A stretch of DNA of 60,916 nucleotides. It comes from Bradyrhizobium jicamae. Lineage in GTDB: Bacteria > Pseudomonadota > Alphaproteobacteria > Rhizobiales > Xanthobacteraceae. The first letter of the stretch is position 1. Each line of letters begins with the position of its first letter. Both the position numbers and the translations under genes were made by a program. The DNA lies in the NCBI RefSeq assembly GCF_001440395.1, contig NZ_LLXZ01000162.1, positions 1-60,916 of the forward strand, read 5' to 3'. Below, piece by piece: positions 1 to 8,283 of this stretch. The notes under the pieces are model-generated. The model saw only the letters and a list, made by a program, of their open reading frames with translations, was not told the origin of the DNA and did no database searches.

Positions 1-317
1 GCACGGGCCGCGCAGCCCCGGCAGCCACGGGCCGCGCAGCCACGGCCGCATCCGCGGGCTGCCAGCTGCACGCCGCCGCCAACGCTTTCCTTATCGAGGA
101 GATGGAACGTGGCGAGACTGACGTCGGCCATTTCCTCTTCGCTAAGAACGAAGCGCTGATTGGGCGAAGTATTGTCAGATTGCGCGATATCAGCAGCGGG
201 CATCGTGGATGCTGATGTGTTACCCAGCAGCGAAAAACCCAGTCCGGTGGCACCCAGCACCGTCACGGCGGCTTTGGTTGTGCGTTTCTGCTTCGAAGCT
301 TGCTTGACCCGTGGCAT
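1..317 (-). CDS. Leader plus Cys/Gly/Arg-repeat small peptide, RiPP-precursor-like (partial, cut by left edge)
   Basis: The gene runs leftward off the window; 105 complete codons are visible. The chosen ATG (315-317) lies 9 nt after a GGAGG on the minus strand; an in-frame ATG at 324-326 is too close to that site. The product opens with a basic segment (MPRVKQASKQKR), then a hydrophobic Gly/Ala/Leu stretch (about residues 16-32), then a polar linker with an acidic leader-like motif (FVLSEEEMADVSLATF, about 56-71). After about residue 83 it becomes a Cys/Gly/Arg/Ala repeat (RGCGRGCAARGCRGCAAR) that continues past the edge. The DNA under the repeat is periodic: a 16-base block at 2-17 recurs at 26-41, a 24-bp or 8-residue period. 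This leader-plus-repetitive-Cys-core layout resembles a ribosomally made, modified peptide precursor or a metal-binding peptide. No maturase is visible in the window. The function is unknown. Confidence 0.6.
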   Translation of the reverse strand, partial: MPRVKQASKQKRTTKAAVTVLGATGLGFSLLGNTSASTMPAADIAQSDNTSPNQRFVLSEEEMADVSLATFHLLDKESVGGGVQLAARGCGRGCAARGCRGCAAR

Positions 318-1177
318 GGTCTGCATCCTCCGTAAGTTCTTATGATAGTGCTTGAGGTGGCAAGTGTGCGCTAGGCAAATCCGGCGCGCAAGGGTTGCTT
401 GTGCGATAAGATGCAAACCGTCCTATCGAGTTCCCATTCATCTTCATGAACGAGATCGACACATAGCCGCTTTGGCTTGCACCGTCATAAATCGAAGGTG
501 GCGAAGTGAAGTACACTTTGTGCCACACCGATTGCGTGACTTGGTCTGGAATGCCGATAGAGAAAAACCGGACTGACGTGCGCGATATATCACTAAGTCC
601 GCGCGAGAACAGAAGGCGCGTAGCCGCCGGGAAAACGGATGCTGAGATCGCGGGTTCGCCTTGGATCGCAATGACCTAGCCAGGTCGCGACGTCTTTCGC
701 GCAGCGCTTTCGGACACGCTGACCTGCTGTTTCAGCTTTTCCTGCTCCGCCATTAGTTTTGACAAACGCTGCGGCGTCCTTCGCACCATCGGCTTCCGTC
801 TCGAAATGCGTGCCTTCCGTACCATCGCCCACTCCAGGTTCAGCAGCCAGTGCCTGCTGCTCGTCGACCTTTTCGCGCCCCAACTTCTCACATTTAACGG
901 TGGTCAAGTTCTCGGGTCTGACGGCCACCCGGATGACACTTGCAGCGAAATGGGACTGCGAGGTTGACCTAAATCAACACCGCAACGGGGAAGGGCTCAG
1001 CAGGTGAGCCACTCGACCTGCCACGCCGCCTGATGGAAAGCAGATATCGCCCACTCGGTATGGACGGTTGAAGTGAACAAGCCCAGCGTCCTGCCTAAGC
1101 CGCGAACGTCGGGCCCCACCACCACCTTCGAAACCGAAGCGAACAACCTTGCCCGCGCGCGATGTAACCAGGCACGC
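318..1177. other. 860-bp stretch with no convincing gene
   Basis: Both strands hold only short open frames with no recognisable family and mixed third-base composition. The least bad is a GTG-started minus frame at 676-891 (71 codons), with a charged C-terminal part (KLMAEQEKLKQQVSVSESAA); it could be a decayed gene or a small unknown protein, but I would not call it. A FixK/FNR-type dyad sits at 964-977. The stretch nearest 317 must carry the promoter of the Cys/Gly/Arg peptide. Confidence 0.5.
964..977. promoter_or_regulatory. FixK/FNR-type binding site
   Basis: The site reads TTGAC-CTAA-ATCAA, matching the TTGAY-N4-RTCAA form bound by FNR/FixK2 regulators in Bradyrhizobium; flanking bases extend the dyad to GTTGACCTAAATCAAC. 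It could serve a small minus-strand transcript starting near 930 or a plus-strand one near 1010. No confident target gene lies next to it, so function is inferred from the motif alone. Confidence 0.4.
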
Positions 1178-2818
1178 CTACGGCTTCGGTGGATGAATGA
1201 ACGCCCACGGACTCACTTCCGAATCCGTCGGCACCTCCACCGAAATCACATAAGGCCCGCCATCGGCCAGCGCCTTTTCCAGCGCAGGCTTGAACTGATC
1301 CGGAGAGGTGACGCGCGCCGCGGCGACACCGAAGGATTCCGCCAGTTTCACGAAATCCGGATTGACCAGGTCTGACGCCACCACCCGGCCGTCGAAATGC
1401 TGGCGCTGGTCGCGGCGCACATTGCCGTAGGCGTTGTTGTTGAACACCAGCGTCACCACGCCGATCTTGAACTGCACGGCGGTCGACAGTTCCTGCACGC
1501 CGAACATGAAGCCGCCGTCGCCCGTGATCGCGACCACGGGCCTGTCGGGGTTGGCGACCTTGGCGCCGAGCGCGGTCGGGAAGCCCGAGCCGAGCGTGCC
1601 CTGATAACCGGACGTGATGAAGGTGCGCGGCTCGTAGATCGGAAAGCCGTACCAGGAGGCAAAACCCACCTGTGACAGTTCGTCGGTGACGATGGCGTTC
1701 GCCGGCAGCACCTCGCGCAGGATGTTCAGATACGCCATTTGCGGCTGAACCTTCTGGATCTCCTGCTGTGCCGCCGCGGTTGCCTCGCGGATCTCACCGC
1801 GGCGGCTGCTCGTCTTGCTGTAACCGGCCTTCTTCACCGCCGCCACCAGATCGGCCGTGCCGGTCTTGGCGTCGGCGACGATGGCGGCGTCGGACACCAG
1901 CCGGCGCATCTCGGCGGGATCGATATCGATACGAACCGATTTCAATCCCTTCGGCTGATACGGCCAGCGAAAGCCGGATGTCGGTAGCTCGGCGCGGGTA
2001 CCGATTGCGATCATCAGATCGGTGGTTGGCCACAGCTTATAGCCGGCCGCCATGGTCAGGCCTAACTCATGCGCGTTGGAGACGATGCCGCGGCCGCTGC
2101 GGAACGCCACCACCGGCGCGTCGATCATCTCGGCAAGTTCGAGGATTTCGCCAGCAGCATGGATCGCGCCGCTGCCGACGAAGATCATCGGCCGCTTCGC
2201 CTCCTTGATCAGCGCCGCCGCCGCCTTGATCCTGTCAGGGTCGGGTTGCGGCGCGGGCAGGGCATCGAGCACCGTCGAACGACCGACCTGCGCGCGCTGG
2301 GTGAACACATCCCATGGCATCTCCACCGACACCGGGCCACGGCGGCCGGACATCATCTCCTGAAACGCGCGCGATACGACTGATGGCGCGGCATCGGGAT
2401 ATTCGATCCGCTCGGCCCATTTGACAAAGGTGCGCAGGGTCGCCAACTGGTCCGGCATCTCGTGCAGATGGCCGCGGCCCTTGCCGAGAAACGCCGTCGG
2501 CACCTGTCCCGTGAGGCAGAGCACCGGCTCGTTGCAGCCGAAGGCGGTGAGCAGCGCCGCGCTGGCATTGAGCACGCCGGGCCCGGGCACTACGCTGAAC
2601 ACGCCGGGCTTGCCCGATGAGCGCGCATAGCCGAAGGCCATGTAGCCGCAGGCCTGCTCGTGCCGCGCGCCGATCACCTTCAATTGCGCCTGGTGGAAGG
2701 CGTCGAACAGGCCGTAGATCTGTGCGCCGGGCAGCCCGAACACGGTATCGACGCCATGTGCTACGAGGCCGTTGACGATTGCTTCGCCGCCGGAAGTTGA
2801 GCTCATTGTACTATCCAC
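1178..2818 (-). CDS. Thiamine diphosphate-dependent enzyme of the acetolactate synthase/decarboxylase family
   Basis: 546 aa, the usual length for catalytic subunits of the acetolactate synthase, benzoylformate decarboxylase and oxalyl-CoA decarboxylase superfamily. The N-terminal pyrimidine-binding domain carries the catalytic glutamate in RHEQA (E54). A central domain spans about 190-320. The C-terminal pyrophosphate domain has the ThDP/Mg2+ signature from GDGG (433-436) to NNN (460-462). The substrate cannot be read from sequence. It is the last gene of the homoprotocatechuate operon, 11 bp after the FAH gene, but the textbook hpa pathway has no ThDP enzyme. It might act on a 2-oxo acid feeding into or leaving the pathway, such as a phenylpyruvate- or pyruvate-like compound. 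Assignment to anabolic ilvB is unlikely because no small subunit is adjacent. Confidence 0.8.
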   Translation of the reverse strand: MDSTMSSTSGGEAIVNGLVAHGVDTVFGLPGAQIYGLFDAFHQAQLKVIGARHEQACGYMAFGYARSSGKPGVFSVVPGPGVLNASAALLTAFGCNEPVLCLTGQVPTAFLGKGRGHLHEMPDQLATLRTFVKWAERIEYPDAAPSVVSRAFQEMMSGRRGPVSVEMPWDVFTQRAQVGRSTVLDALPAPQPDPDRIKAAAALIKEAKRPMIFVGSGAIHAAGEILELAEMIDAPVVAFRSGRGIVSNAHELGLTMAAGYKLWPTTDLMIAIGTRAELPTSGFRWPYQPKGLKSVRIDIDPAEMRRLVSDAAIVADAKTGTADLVAAVKKAGYSKTSSRRGEIREATAAAQQEIQKVQPQMAYLNILREVLPANAIVTDELSQVGFASWYGFPIYEPRTFITSGYQGTLGSGFPTALGAKVANPDRPVVAITGDGGFMFGVQELSTAVQFKIGVVTLVFNNNAYGNVRRDQRQHFDGRVVASDLVNPDFVKLAESFGVAAARVTSPDQFKPALEKALADGGPYVISVEVPTDSEVSPWAFIHPPKP

Positions 2819-2829
2819 TCGCTTGCAGG

Positions 2830-3699
2830 TTAGGCTTCGTCGATCACGCCGTTCTTCAGCACGCCGACGCCTTCGGCTTCGATCTCGATGACATCACCGG
2901 GCTTGAGATAGCGCGGCGGGTCGAACCGCGCGCCGGCGCCGGTCGGCGTTCCCGTCACGATGACGTCGCCCGGCACCAGCGTGGTGAAGGTCGAGAGATA
3001 GTTGATGAGGTATCGGAAGCCGAAGATCAACCGGCCAGTGCGGTCGTCCTGCCGCGTCTCGCCATTGACCTTGGTGGTCAGGCGGATGTCCGCGATCTGG
3101 CTTTCTTGCGTGTAGGGCACGATCCAGGGGCCGAGGCTGCCGGTGGAGTCGAAATTCTTGCCTTGCGTGACGTTGAACTTGGCGTGCCGCACCCAGTCGC
3201 GGAGCGTGCCCTCGTTACAGAGCGTGACGGCGGCGATATGGTCCAGCGCGTCGCTCTCCTTGATGTGCCGTCCGGCCTTGCCGATCACCAGCACCAGTTC
3301 GCCCTCGTAATCGAGCTGCGCGGATGCACGCGGGCGGACCAGCGGCGCGTTGTGGCCGACAAAGGAGCGCGGCGTGCGCATGAACATGCTCGGATATTTC
3401 GGCGCGTCCTGGCCGTCCTTGTATTCGGCGTTGCGGTCCGGATAGTTGACGCCGATGCAGATGATCTTTTCCGGCGCGGGGATCGGGGGCTGCCAGGTGA
3501 CCGCATCGAGCGCGTGGTCCGGCTGGTGCCGCGCGCCTTCGTCGGCGAGTTTCATCAGTGCACCAGCGGCGATGACCTCGCGCAGCGTCGGATAGTCCTT
3601 TCCGAACCGCGCGGAGAGATCGACGATGCCGGCATCGGTCACGGCGCCGTATTTCTGCGCGCCGTTGACGGTGTAGGTGGCAAGGCGAGAAGGGGCCAT
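2830..3699 (-). CDS. hpaG: Fumarylacetoacetate hydrolase-family protein, probable HpaG (OPET decarboxylase/HHDD isomerase)
   Basis: 289 aa with the FAH fold. The acidic metal-binding motif is in DYEGELVLVIGK, followed by GKNFDSTGSLGPWI and the C-terminal signature GDVIVTGTPTGAGA. In homoprotocatechuate catabolism HpaG decarboxylates 5-oxopent-3-ene-1,2,5-tricarboxylate and isomerises the product to 2-hydroxyhepta-2,4-dienedioate. Position between hpaD and hpaH homologues makes this the likely role. Single-domain FAH proteins are also acylpyruvases and other hydrolases, so the exact reaction is inferred from the operon. It ends 11 bp before the ThDP gene and begins 4 bp after hpaD's stop, so the three are probably co-translated. 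Confidence 0.75.
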   Translation of the reverse strand: MAPSRLATYTVNGAQKYGAVTDAGIVDLSARFGKDYPTLREVIAAGALMKLADEGARHQPDHALDAVTWQPPIPAPEKIICIGVNYPDRNAEYKDGQDAPKYPSMFMRTPRSFVGHNAPLVRPRASAQLDYEGELVLVIGKAGRHIKESDALDHIAAVTLCNEGTLRDWVRHAKFNVTQGKNFDSTGSLGPWIVPYTQESQIADIRLTTKVNGETRQDDRTGRLIFGFRYLINYLSTFTTLVPGDVIVTGTPTGAGARFDPPRYLKPGDVIEIEAEGVGVLKNGVIDEA

Positions 3700-3703
3700 C
3701 TTC

Positions 3704-4687
3704 TTAGTCCGCGATCGTGACGTCGGCGACGAAGGCCGGTTCGCGCACCTTTTGCCCGGAGAAGGGCGAGCCCTCCTCGAACCAGGAGCGCGGCGCGGGC
3801 GCGCCCCACAGCGTCTGCCGGCGCGGGTCCTTCAGCGACCAGCGCAGCGGTTCATGGTCGTGATCGCCGGTGAAATAATCGCTGGTATAGAGTTCGAGAC
3901 GATGGCCATCCGGATCCCGGACATAAAGGAAGAACGCATTCGAGATGCCGTGCCGCCCCGGGCCGCGCTCGATGTTCTTCAGATAGCCGCTGGAAGCCAT
4001 GACGTCGCAGAGATGCAGGATGTTCATGGCCGTCGGCGTCCAATAGGCGAAGTGGTGCAGGCGAGGACCTTTGCCGTTGGTGATGGCGAAGTCATGGACA
4101 TTGCCCTTGCGATGCATCCAGGCCGCCGCGATCCGACCGTTCGGACCATCCTCCTCGCCATATTCGGTCAGCCGGAAGCCGAGCCGGGCGTAGAAATCGA
4201 CGGTGTCCTGAACTTCGGCGGCGAAGACATTGAAGTGGTCGAGCCGCTGTGGATGGCAGCCCTTATATAAGTCGTAGCGCCGCAGCAGATGCGGGCGCTT
4301 CTCCATCGTCGCATAGAGTTCGAGTTGGAAGCCGGCGGGGTCGGTGAATTGCAGCGTGCGGCCCTGGAATGGCTGGTCGACGAAGGCGTAAGTGATGCCG
4401 TTCTCGGAAAAGAACGCCGCCGCCTTGTCGAGGTCGCCGTCATTGCCGACCTTGAAACCGAGCCGGCTGCAGGCCGCGACAGGGGCCTTTCGCAAGACCA
4501 GCGAGTGATGCTGATGCTCTTCGCTGCCGCGCAGGTACACCGCCTGGTCGTCGGCGTCCTCGACATGAAGGCCGACGGTGTTCTCGTAGAACGCACGGCT
4601 CTTGCCGAGATCGACGACGTCGAGCACGGCGTGGCTGCAGCGAATGATGTTGAACGGCGGGTCGAAAATGTGTGTCGGCACCGGCAT
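3704..4687 (-). CDS. hpaD: 3,4-dihydroxyphenylacetate 2,3-dioxygenase (extradiol, VOC type)
   Basis: 327 aa from the ATG at 4685-4687, which has AGGGA about 7 nt upstream; frame further upstream lies in an intergenic repeat. The product has two tandem vicinal-oxygen-chelate domains (about 15-135 and 150-290), as type I extradiol dioxygenases do. Candidate Fe ligands are the His in the LDHFNV and LHHFAYW segments and the Glu in HRLELYTSDY. The enzyme opens the homoprotocatechuate ring next to the diol to give 5-carboxymethyl-2-hydroxymuconate semialdehyde, the substrate of the HpaE encoded just upstream. The assignment to homoprotocatechuate rather than catechol rests on the neighbouring hpaE, hpaF and hpaH genes. 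Confidence 0.85.
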   Translation of the reverse strand: MPVPTHIFDPPFNIIRCSHAVLDVVDLGKSRAFYENTVGLHVEDADDQAVYLRGSEEHQHHSLVLRKAPVAACSRLGFKVGNDGDLDKAAAFFSENGITYAFVDQPFQGRTLQFTDPAGFQLELYATMEKRPHLLRRYDLYKGCHPQRLDHFNVFAAEVQDTVDFYARLGFRLTEYGEEDGPNGRIAAAWMHRKGNVHDFAITNGKGPRLHHFAYWTPTAMNILHLCDVMASSGYLKNIERGPGRHGISNAFFLYVRDPDGHRLELYTSDYFTGDHDHEPLRWSLKDPRRQTLWGAPAPRSWFEEGSPFSGQKVREPAFVADVTIAD

Positions 4688-4707
4688 GGGCGTTCCCTTG
4701 GTTGGTT

Positions 4708-4789
4708 CGTCATTCCGGGGCGATGCGCAGCATCGAACCCGGAATCTCGAGGTTCCGGGTCTGGTCCTTCGGACCATCCCGGAACGACG
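4708..4789. repeat. Bradyrhizobium-type palindromic intergenic repeat
   Basis: The gap between hpaE and hpaD is filled by a compound palindrome. It is bounded by CGTCATTCCGGGG and CCCGGAACGACG and contains nested hairpins: CGATGC-GCA-GCATCG, a GACCCGGAA/TTCCGGGTC-like arm pair and GGTCC-TTC-GGACC. Such elements are dispersed in intergenic DNA of this group. In an operon it could stabilise or process the mRNA. Confidence 0.7.
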
Positions 4790-4796
4790 GTGGTTG

Positions 4797-6332
4797 TCAG
4801 ATTCCCAGTTTCTGAATCTTGTGCGTCCCGCGCGCGAGCGAGACGTGCTTGGTCTCCATGTAGAAGTCGAACGAGTAATCGCCGCCGTCGCGGCCGATGC
4901 CGGAGGCCTTCATGCCGCCGAACGGGGTCGGCAGATGGCGGACGTTTTCGGAGTTGAGCCAGATCATGCCGGCCTCCAGCGCATCCGCGACGCGCAGCGC
5001 GCGGCCCATGTCGCCGGTCCAGACATAGCCGGTGAGGCCATACTGCACGCCATTGGCGATCTCGATGGCGTCCTTCTCATCCCTGAACGGGATCACGGTC
5101 AGGAAGGGGCCGAACACCTCCTCCTGCGCCACCCGCATGTTCGCATGCGCGCCGGTGACCAGCGTCGGCTGCACATAATGCCCGCCGCCGGGCCCGTCAT
5201 GCGGCTTGCCGCCGACCGCGATGGTGGCGCCGTCCTTCTTGGCGACCTCGAAATAACTGCAGACCTTGGCCAGATGCCGCTCATGGATCAGCGGCCCGAT
5301 TTCGGTCGCCGGATCGAGCGGATGGCCGACCTTCAGCGCCTTGACCCGCGCTGTCAGCTCTTCGATGAACCTGTCGGCAATGCCTTGCTGCACCAGCAGC
5401 CGGCTGGAGGAGGTGCAGCGCTCGCCGTTCAGCGAGTAGATCATGAAGACGACCGCATCCAGCGCCCGGTCGAGATCGGCGTCGTCGAACACGATCACCG
5501 GGTTCTTGCCGCCGAGTTCGAAATGGACGCGCTTCAGGGTAGGGGCGCCCTGCGCCATGATCGCAGAGCCCGTCGAACTTTCGCCGACAAAGCCGATCGC
5601 CTTGATAGCGGGGTGCTCGGTCAGCGCCTTGCCGGCTTCCTCACCCATGCCGTGGACGGTGTTCAGCACGCCGTCAGGCAGGCCGGCCTGTTTTGCAAGT
5701 TTCGCCAGCAGGTCCGCCGTGACAGGCGACCATTCCGCCGGCTTGTGCACGACGGTGCAGCCGGCGGCGAGCGCGGGCGCGATCTTCCAGGTCGACAGCA
5801 TGAACGGCGTGTTCCACGGCGTGATGACGCCGACCGGGCCGATCGGCACCCGGGTCGAGATGTTCCAGTGCTCCTCGCTTGGCGTGTTGAGGCCGTCCCG
5901 AGCCTCGGCGCATTTGTCGGCAAAGAAGCGGAAGTTTTCCGCCGCCCGGATCGCCGCCTTGGCCATGAAGCGGTGGGCCTGGCCGGTATCGATGCATTCC
6001 AGCACGGCGATATCGTCAGCGTTGTCCTCAATGGCGTCGGCGACGCGATGCAGCAACTTCTTCCGCGCTGTCGCCGGCATCTCGCGCCAGGATTTGAAGG
6101 CCGTCGCGGCTGCGGTGGCCGCACGGTCGATGTCTTCGGCGTTGCCGCGGGCGACCGACGCCAGCACCGCGCCGTCGACCGGCGACTTCGTCTCAAACGT
6201 CTGGCCGGAGATCGACGGCACGGTCTTGCCGTCGATCATGTGCCCAATGCCGTCGCTCTTCAGCTTGGCGAGCAGGGGGGCTACGCGGTCGCGGTTGGCC
6301 TGAAACATGTCCTTGGGTGTCGCTTTATCCAT
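4797..6332 (-). CDS. hpaE: 5-carboxymethyl-2-hydroxymuconate semialdehyde dehydrogenase
   Basis: 511 aa aldehyde dehydrogenase. Visible landmarks are the NAD-site motif GFVGESSTGSAI, the general-base segment ELGGKNPVIV, the nucleophilic cysteine in NGERCTSSS and the C-terminal PFGGMKASGIGRDGG. HpaE oxidises the ring-cleavage semialdehyde to 5-carboxymethyl-2-hydroxymuconate, the substrate of HpaF. The start codon lies inside the end of hpaF (8-bp overlap), showing translational coupling. Closely related enzymes oxidise 2-hydroxymuconic or betaine-type aldehydes, but the flanking hpaD, hpaF and hpaH genes fix the role with fair confidence. Confidence 0.88.
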   Translation of the reverse strand: MDKATPKDMFQANRDRVAPLLAKLKSDGIGHMIDGKTVPSISGQTFETKSPVDGAVLASVARGNAEDIDRAATAAATAFKSWREMPATARKKLLHRVADAIEDNADDIAVLECIDTGQAHRFMAKAAIRAAENFRFFADKCAEARDGLNTPSEEHWNISTRVPIGPVGVITPWNTPFMLSTWKIAPALAAGCTVVHKPAEWSPVTADLLAKLAKQAGLPDGVLNTVHGMGEEAGKALTEHPAIKAIGFVGESSTGSAIMAQGAPTLKRVHFELGGKNPVIVFDDADLDRALDAVVFMIYSLNGERCTSSSRLLVQQGIADRFIEELTARVKALKVGHPLDPATEIGPLIHERHLAKVCSYFEVAKKDGATIAVGGKPHDGPGGGHYVQPTLVTGAHANMRVAQEEVFGPFLTVIPFRDEKDAIEIANGVQYGLTGYVWTGDMGRALRVADALEAGMIWLNSENVRHLPTPFGGMKASGIGRDGGDYSFDFYMETKHVSLARGTHKIQKLGI

Positions 6333-6723
6333 TGATAGTTTCCACCTTCAGAGCTTCGTGGATGTTGTTGCGTTTCCAGCTTGTTTCCTTGTCGTTGATC
6401 TGCATGTCGAACGACAACGCGAACTTCTCTTTCGCAAACACCGGATCGAGATAGGCCGACAAGGCCTTGAAGATATCTTCGCCGGCCTTCTTGCGGGTGG
6501 CGAGGTCGCGGCCTTCGCCAAGCCGCAGCACCATGTCGAGAAAGCTGTAGTTCTGGCGGCCATCGGCAATCGCATAGTGCTCGCATCTGATGGCGCGGAC
6601 TCGGATACCACCGAGCGGGAAGATGCCGGTCTCGACCGCGGCCTTGCGAACAAGTTCAACGACCGCGCCCATATCGACGCGCCCATCGAGATTGCTCGAA
6701 TATTCAATCGTGAAGTGCGGCAT
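6325..6723 (-). CDS. hpaF: 5-carboxymethyl-2-hydroxymuconate delta-isomerase
   Basis: 132 aa, the family's usual size (about 125). The mature protein would begin at Pro2 (MPHFTIEYSSNL), the catalytic base of the tautomerase superfamily to which HpaF (CHMI) belongs. It interconverts the enol and keto forms of 5-carboxymethyl-2-hydroxymuconate so that HpaG can decarboxylate it. It overlaps hpaE by 8 bp and starts 23 bp after hpaH. Confidence 0.88.
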   Translation of the reverse strand: MPHFTIEYSSNLDGRVDMGAVVELVRKAAVETGIFPLGGIRVRAIRCEHYAIADGRQNYSFLDMVLRLGEGRDLATRKKAGEDIFKALSAYLDPVFAKEKFALSFDMQINDKETSWKRNNIHEALKVETING

Positions 6724-6746
6724 GTTGCGATGGCTCCTGTCGTCCT

Positions 6747-7553
6747 TCAGGCGAAGTAGCAGCTCACTGAACCGTAGGGGCCATAGTCGGCCTGGATCGT
6801 GTCCCCCTTGCGGGTCTCGATCGGCCGAATGAACGAGCCCGCCAGCACCACCTGTCCGGCTTCCAGCGCCAGCCCGTTCGGCGCGATCTTGTTGGCAAGC
6901 CAGGCGACCGACGTCGCGGGATGATTGAGAACGCCGGCGGCAAGCCCGGTTTCCTCAAGCTGGCCGTTGCGGAAACACAGCGCGCCGATCCAGCGCAGGT
7001 CCGCGTCCATCGGCCGGATCGGGCGGCCGCCGAGCACGATGCCGGCATTCGCGGCGTTGTCGGCGATGGTGTCAAAGATCTTCCGGGTCGCCTTGGTCTG
7101 CGGATCGACCCGTTCGACCCTCGTATCGAGGATTTCGAGCGCGGGCACCACGTAATCGGTGGCGTTCAGCACGTCGAACATCGTGCAGTCTGGTCCCGAC
7201 AGCCGCGACTTCATGATAAAGGCAAGCTCGGCCTCGACGCGGGTGCCGATGAAGCGGTCCGAGGGCACCAGCCCACCGTCGGCAAAGAACATGTCGTCGA
7301 GCAGGATGCCGGAGTCAGGCTCGTCGATATTGAGCGCGCTCTGCATCGCCTTCGAGGTCAGGCCGATCTTGTGGCCCTTCACGACGCGGCCCTGGGCGAC
7401 CTTCATCTCGACCCAGGCTTTCTGAATAGCGTAGGCATCCTCGATCGTTATGGTGGGATGTTCGAGCGAAAGCTGGCGGATCTGCTTGCGCGTCTTCTCG
7501 GCCTGATCGAGCCGCGCGGCGGCGCTGCGGATGTCGTCTGTTGAAAGGGCCAT
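6747..7553 (-). CDS. hpaH: 2-oxo-hept-3-ene-1,7-dioate hydratase
   Basis: 268 aa, typical for the HpaH/MhpD hydratases of the FAH superfamily. Recognisable segments include GHKIGLTSKAMQ, a metal-ligand stretch VEAELAFIMK and GLALEAGQVVLAGSF. It adds water to 2-oxohept-3-enedioate to give 4-hydroxy-2-oxoheptanedioate, which an HpaI aldolase then splits. It is the promoter-proximal gene of the minus-strand hpa operon. The start was placed at ATG 7553, in front of a divergent regulatory gap that carries a perfect palindrome. Confidence 0.88.
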   Translation of the reverse strand: MALSTDDIRSAAARLDQAEKTRKQIRQLSLEHPTITIEDAYAIQKAWVEMKVAQGRVVKGHKIGLTSKAMQSALNIDEPDSGILLDDMFFADGGLVPSDRFIGTRVEAELAFIMKSRLSGPDCTMFDVLNATDYVVPALEILDTRVERVDPQTKATRKIFDTIADNAANAGIVLGGRPIRPMDADLRWIGALCFRNGQLEETGLAAGVLNHPATSVAWLANKIAPNGLALEAGQVVLAGSFIRPIETRKGDTIQADYGPYGSVSCYFA

Positions 7554-7598
7554 GAGCGTCCGGCTGTTTCAGCAAAAAAAGCGGGTGCTGAAATTTGT

Positions 7599-7610
7599 TT
7601 AACATGTTAA
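7599..7610. promoter_or_regulatory. Perfect palindrome, probable HpaR operator
   Basis: TTAACATGTTAA is a perfect 12-bp palindrome midway between the divergent hpaH and hpaR starts (46 bp before hpaH, 92 bp before hpaR). MarR-family repressors bind such AT-rich dyads in divergent promoters of their own catabolic operons. The link to this HpaR is inferred from position. Confidence 0.6.
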
Positions 7611-7701
7611 GTTATCCGGCGCAAACTGATTTGATGCTTGTTGCGCCGCAAAACTTTATCCTTCGCGAGATCGAGGATTCCCGATTGGCGGATCACCAGA
7701 C

Positions 7702-8238
7702 ATGACGGGCAAGAAATCGCCGAACGGACCGCGTTCGGATCAGGAGGGAACACCGGAAGCGCGCCGCGGGCCGATGCGCGAATTCTCGCGTTCGCTGCCG
7801 ATGTCGCTCTTACGCGCGCGCGAAGCCGTGATGCGCCAGTTCCGTCCCTCCTTGCGCAATCACGGCCTGACCGAGCAGCAATGGCGGATCCTGCGCGCGC
7901 TGACGGCGGTGGATACCATCGAGGTGACCGAGCTGGCGCGCGTCGCGTTCCTGCTGGGGCCGAGCCTGTCGCGGATCTTGCGCGATCTCGAAGCGCGCGA
8001 CCTGATCGAGCGCCGTGCCGCCAAGACGGACCTGCGCCGCGGCGAGGTGTCGATCTCGTCCAAGGGCTTGAAGCTGATCGAGGCGGTGGCGCCGACCTCG
8101 GAAGCGATCTACGCCGAGATCACCCAGCGCTATGGTGCGCGCAAGCTCGCTGAGCTGCAGGACATGCTGGGTGAACTGGAGCGCAGCCTTGCGGCGATGG
8201 AAGTCGCAGGTGAGGGCGATGCCGAGGCCGACGAGTAA
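7702..8238 (+). CDS. hpaR: MarR-family regulator of the homoprotocatechuate operon
   Basis: 178 aa with a winged helix at about 40-150: QWRILRALTAV, the recognition region VTELARVAFLLGPSLSRILRDLEARDLIERR and a wing with KTDLRRGEVSISSKG. This pattern is typical of HpaR/HpcR, the MarR repressor relieved by hydroxyphenylacetate or homoprotocatechuate. It is divergent from the hpa operon across a 148-bp gap with a palindromic candidate operator. The N-terminal 30 residues are polar and probably disordered. Confidence 0.85.
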   Translation: MTGKKSPNGPRSDQEGTPEARRGPMREFSRSLPMSLLRAREAVMRQFRPSLRNHGLTEQQWRILRALTAVDTIEVTELARVAFLLGPSLSRILRDLEARDLIERRAAKTDLRRGEVSISSKGLKLIEAVAPTSEAIYAEITQRYGARKLAELQDMLGELERSLAAMEVAGEGDAEADE

Positions 8239-8283
8239 TCACAAATTTGCATGATGCTACCGAGCCGGTGCATAGCGGGCGGA

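Noticed and set aside
1..45. CRISPR or tandem-repeat array at the left edge
   Set aside because: The 24-bp period is in codon phase inside the Cys/Gly/Arg reading frame, units touch with no spacers, and the repeats are not identical.
676..891. Short minus-strand gene in the left gap
   Set aside because: GTG start without a clear ribosome site, no family match by eye and mixed third-base bias. Mentioned only as a possible remnant.
4602..6335. Long plus-strand open frame antisense to hpaE
   Set aside because: High-GC DNA leaves long mirror frames. Its predicted protein is Arg/Asp/His-rich with no domain, whereas the minus strand encodes a full aldehyde dehydrogenase with intact active site.
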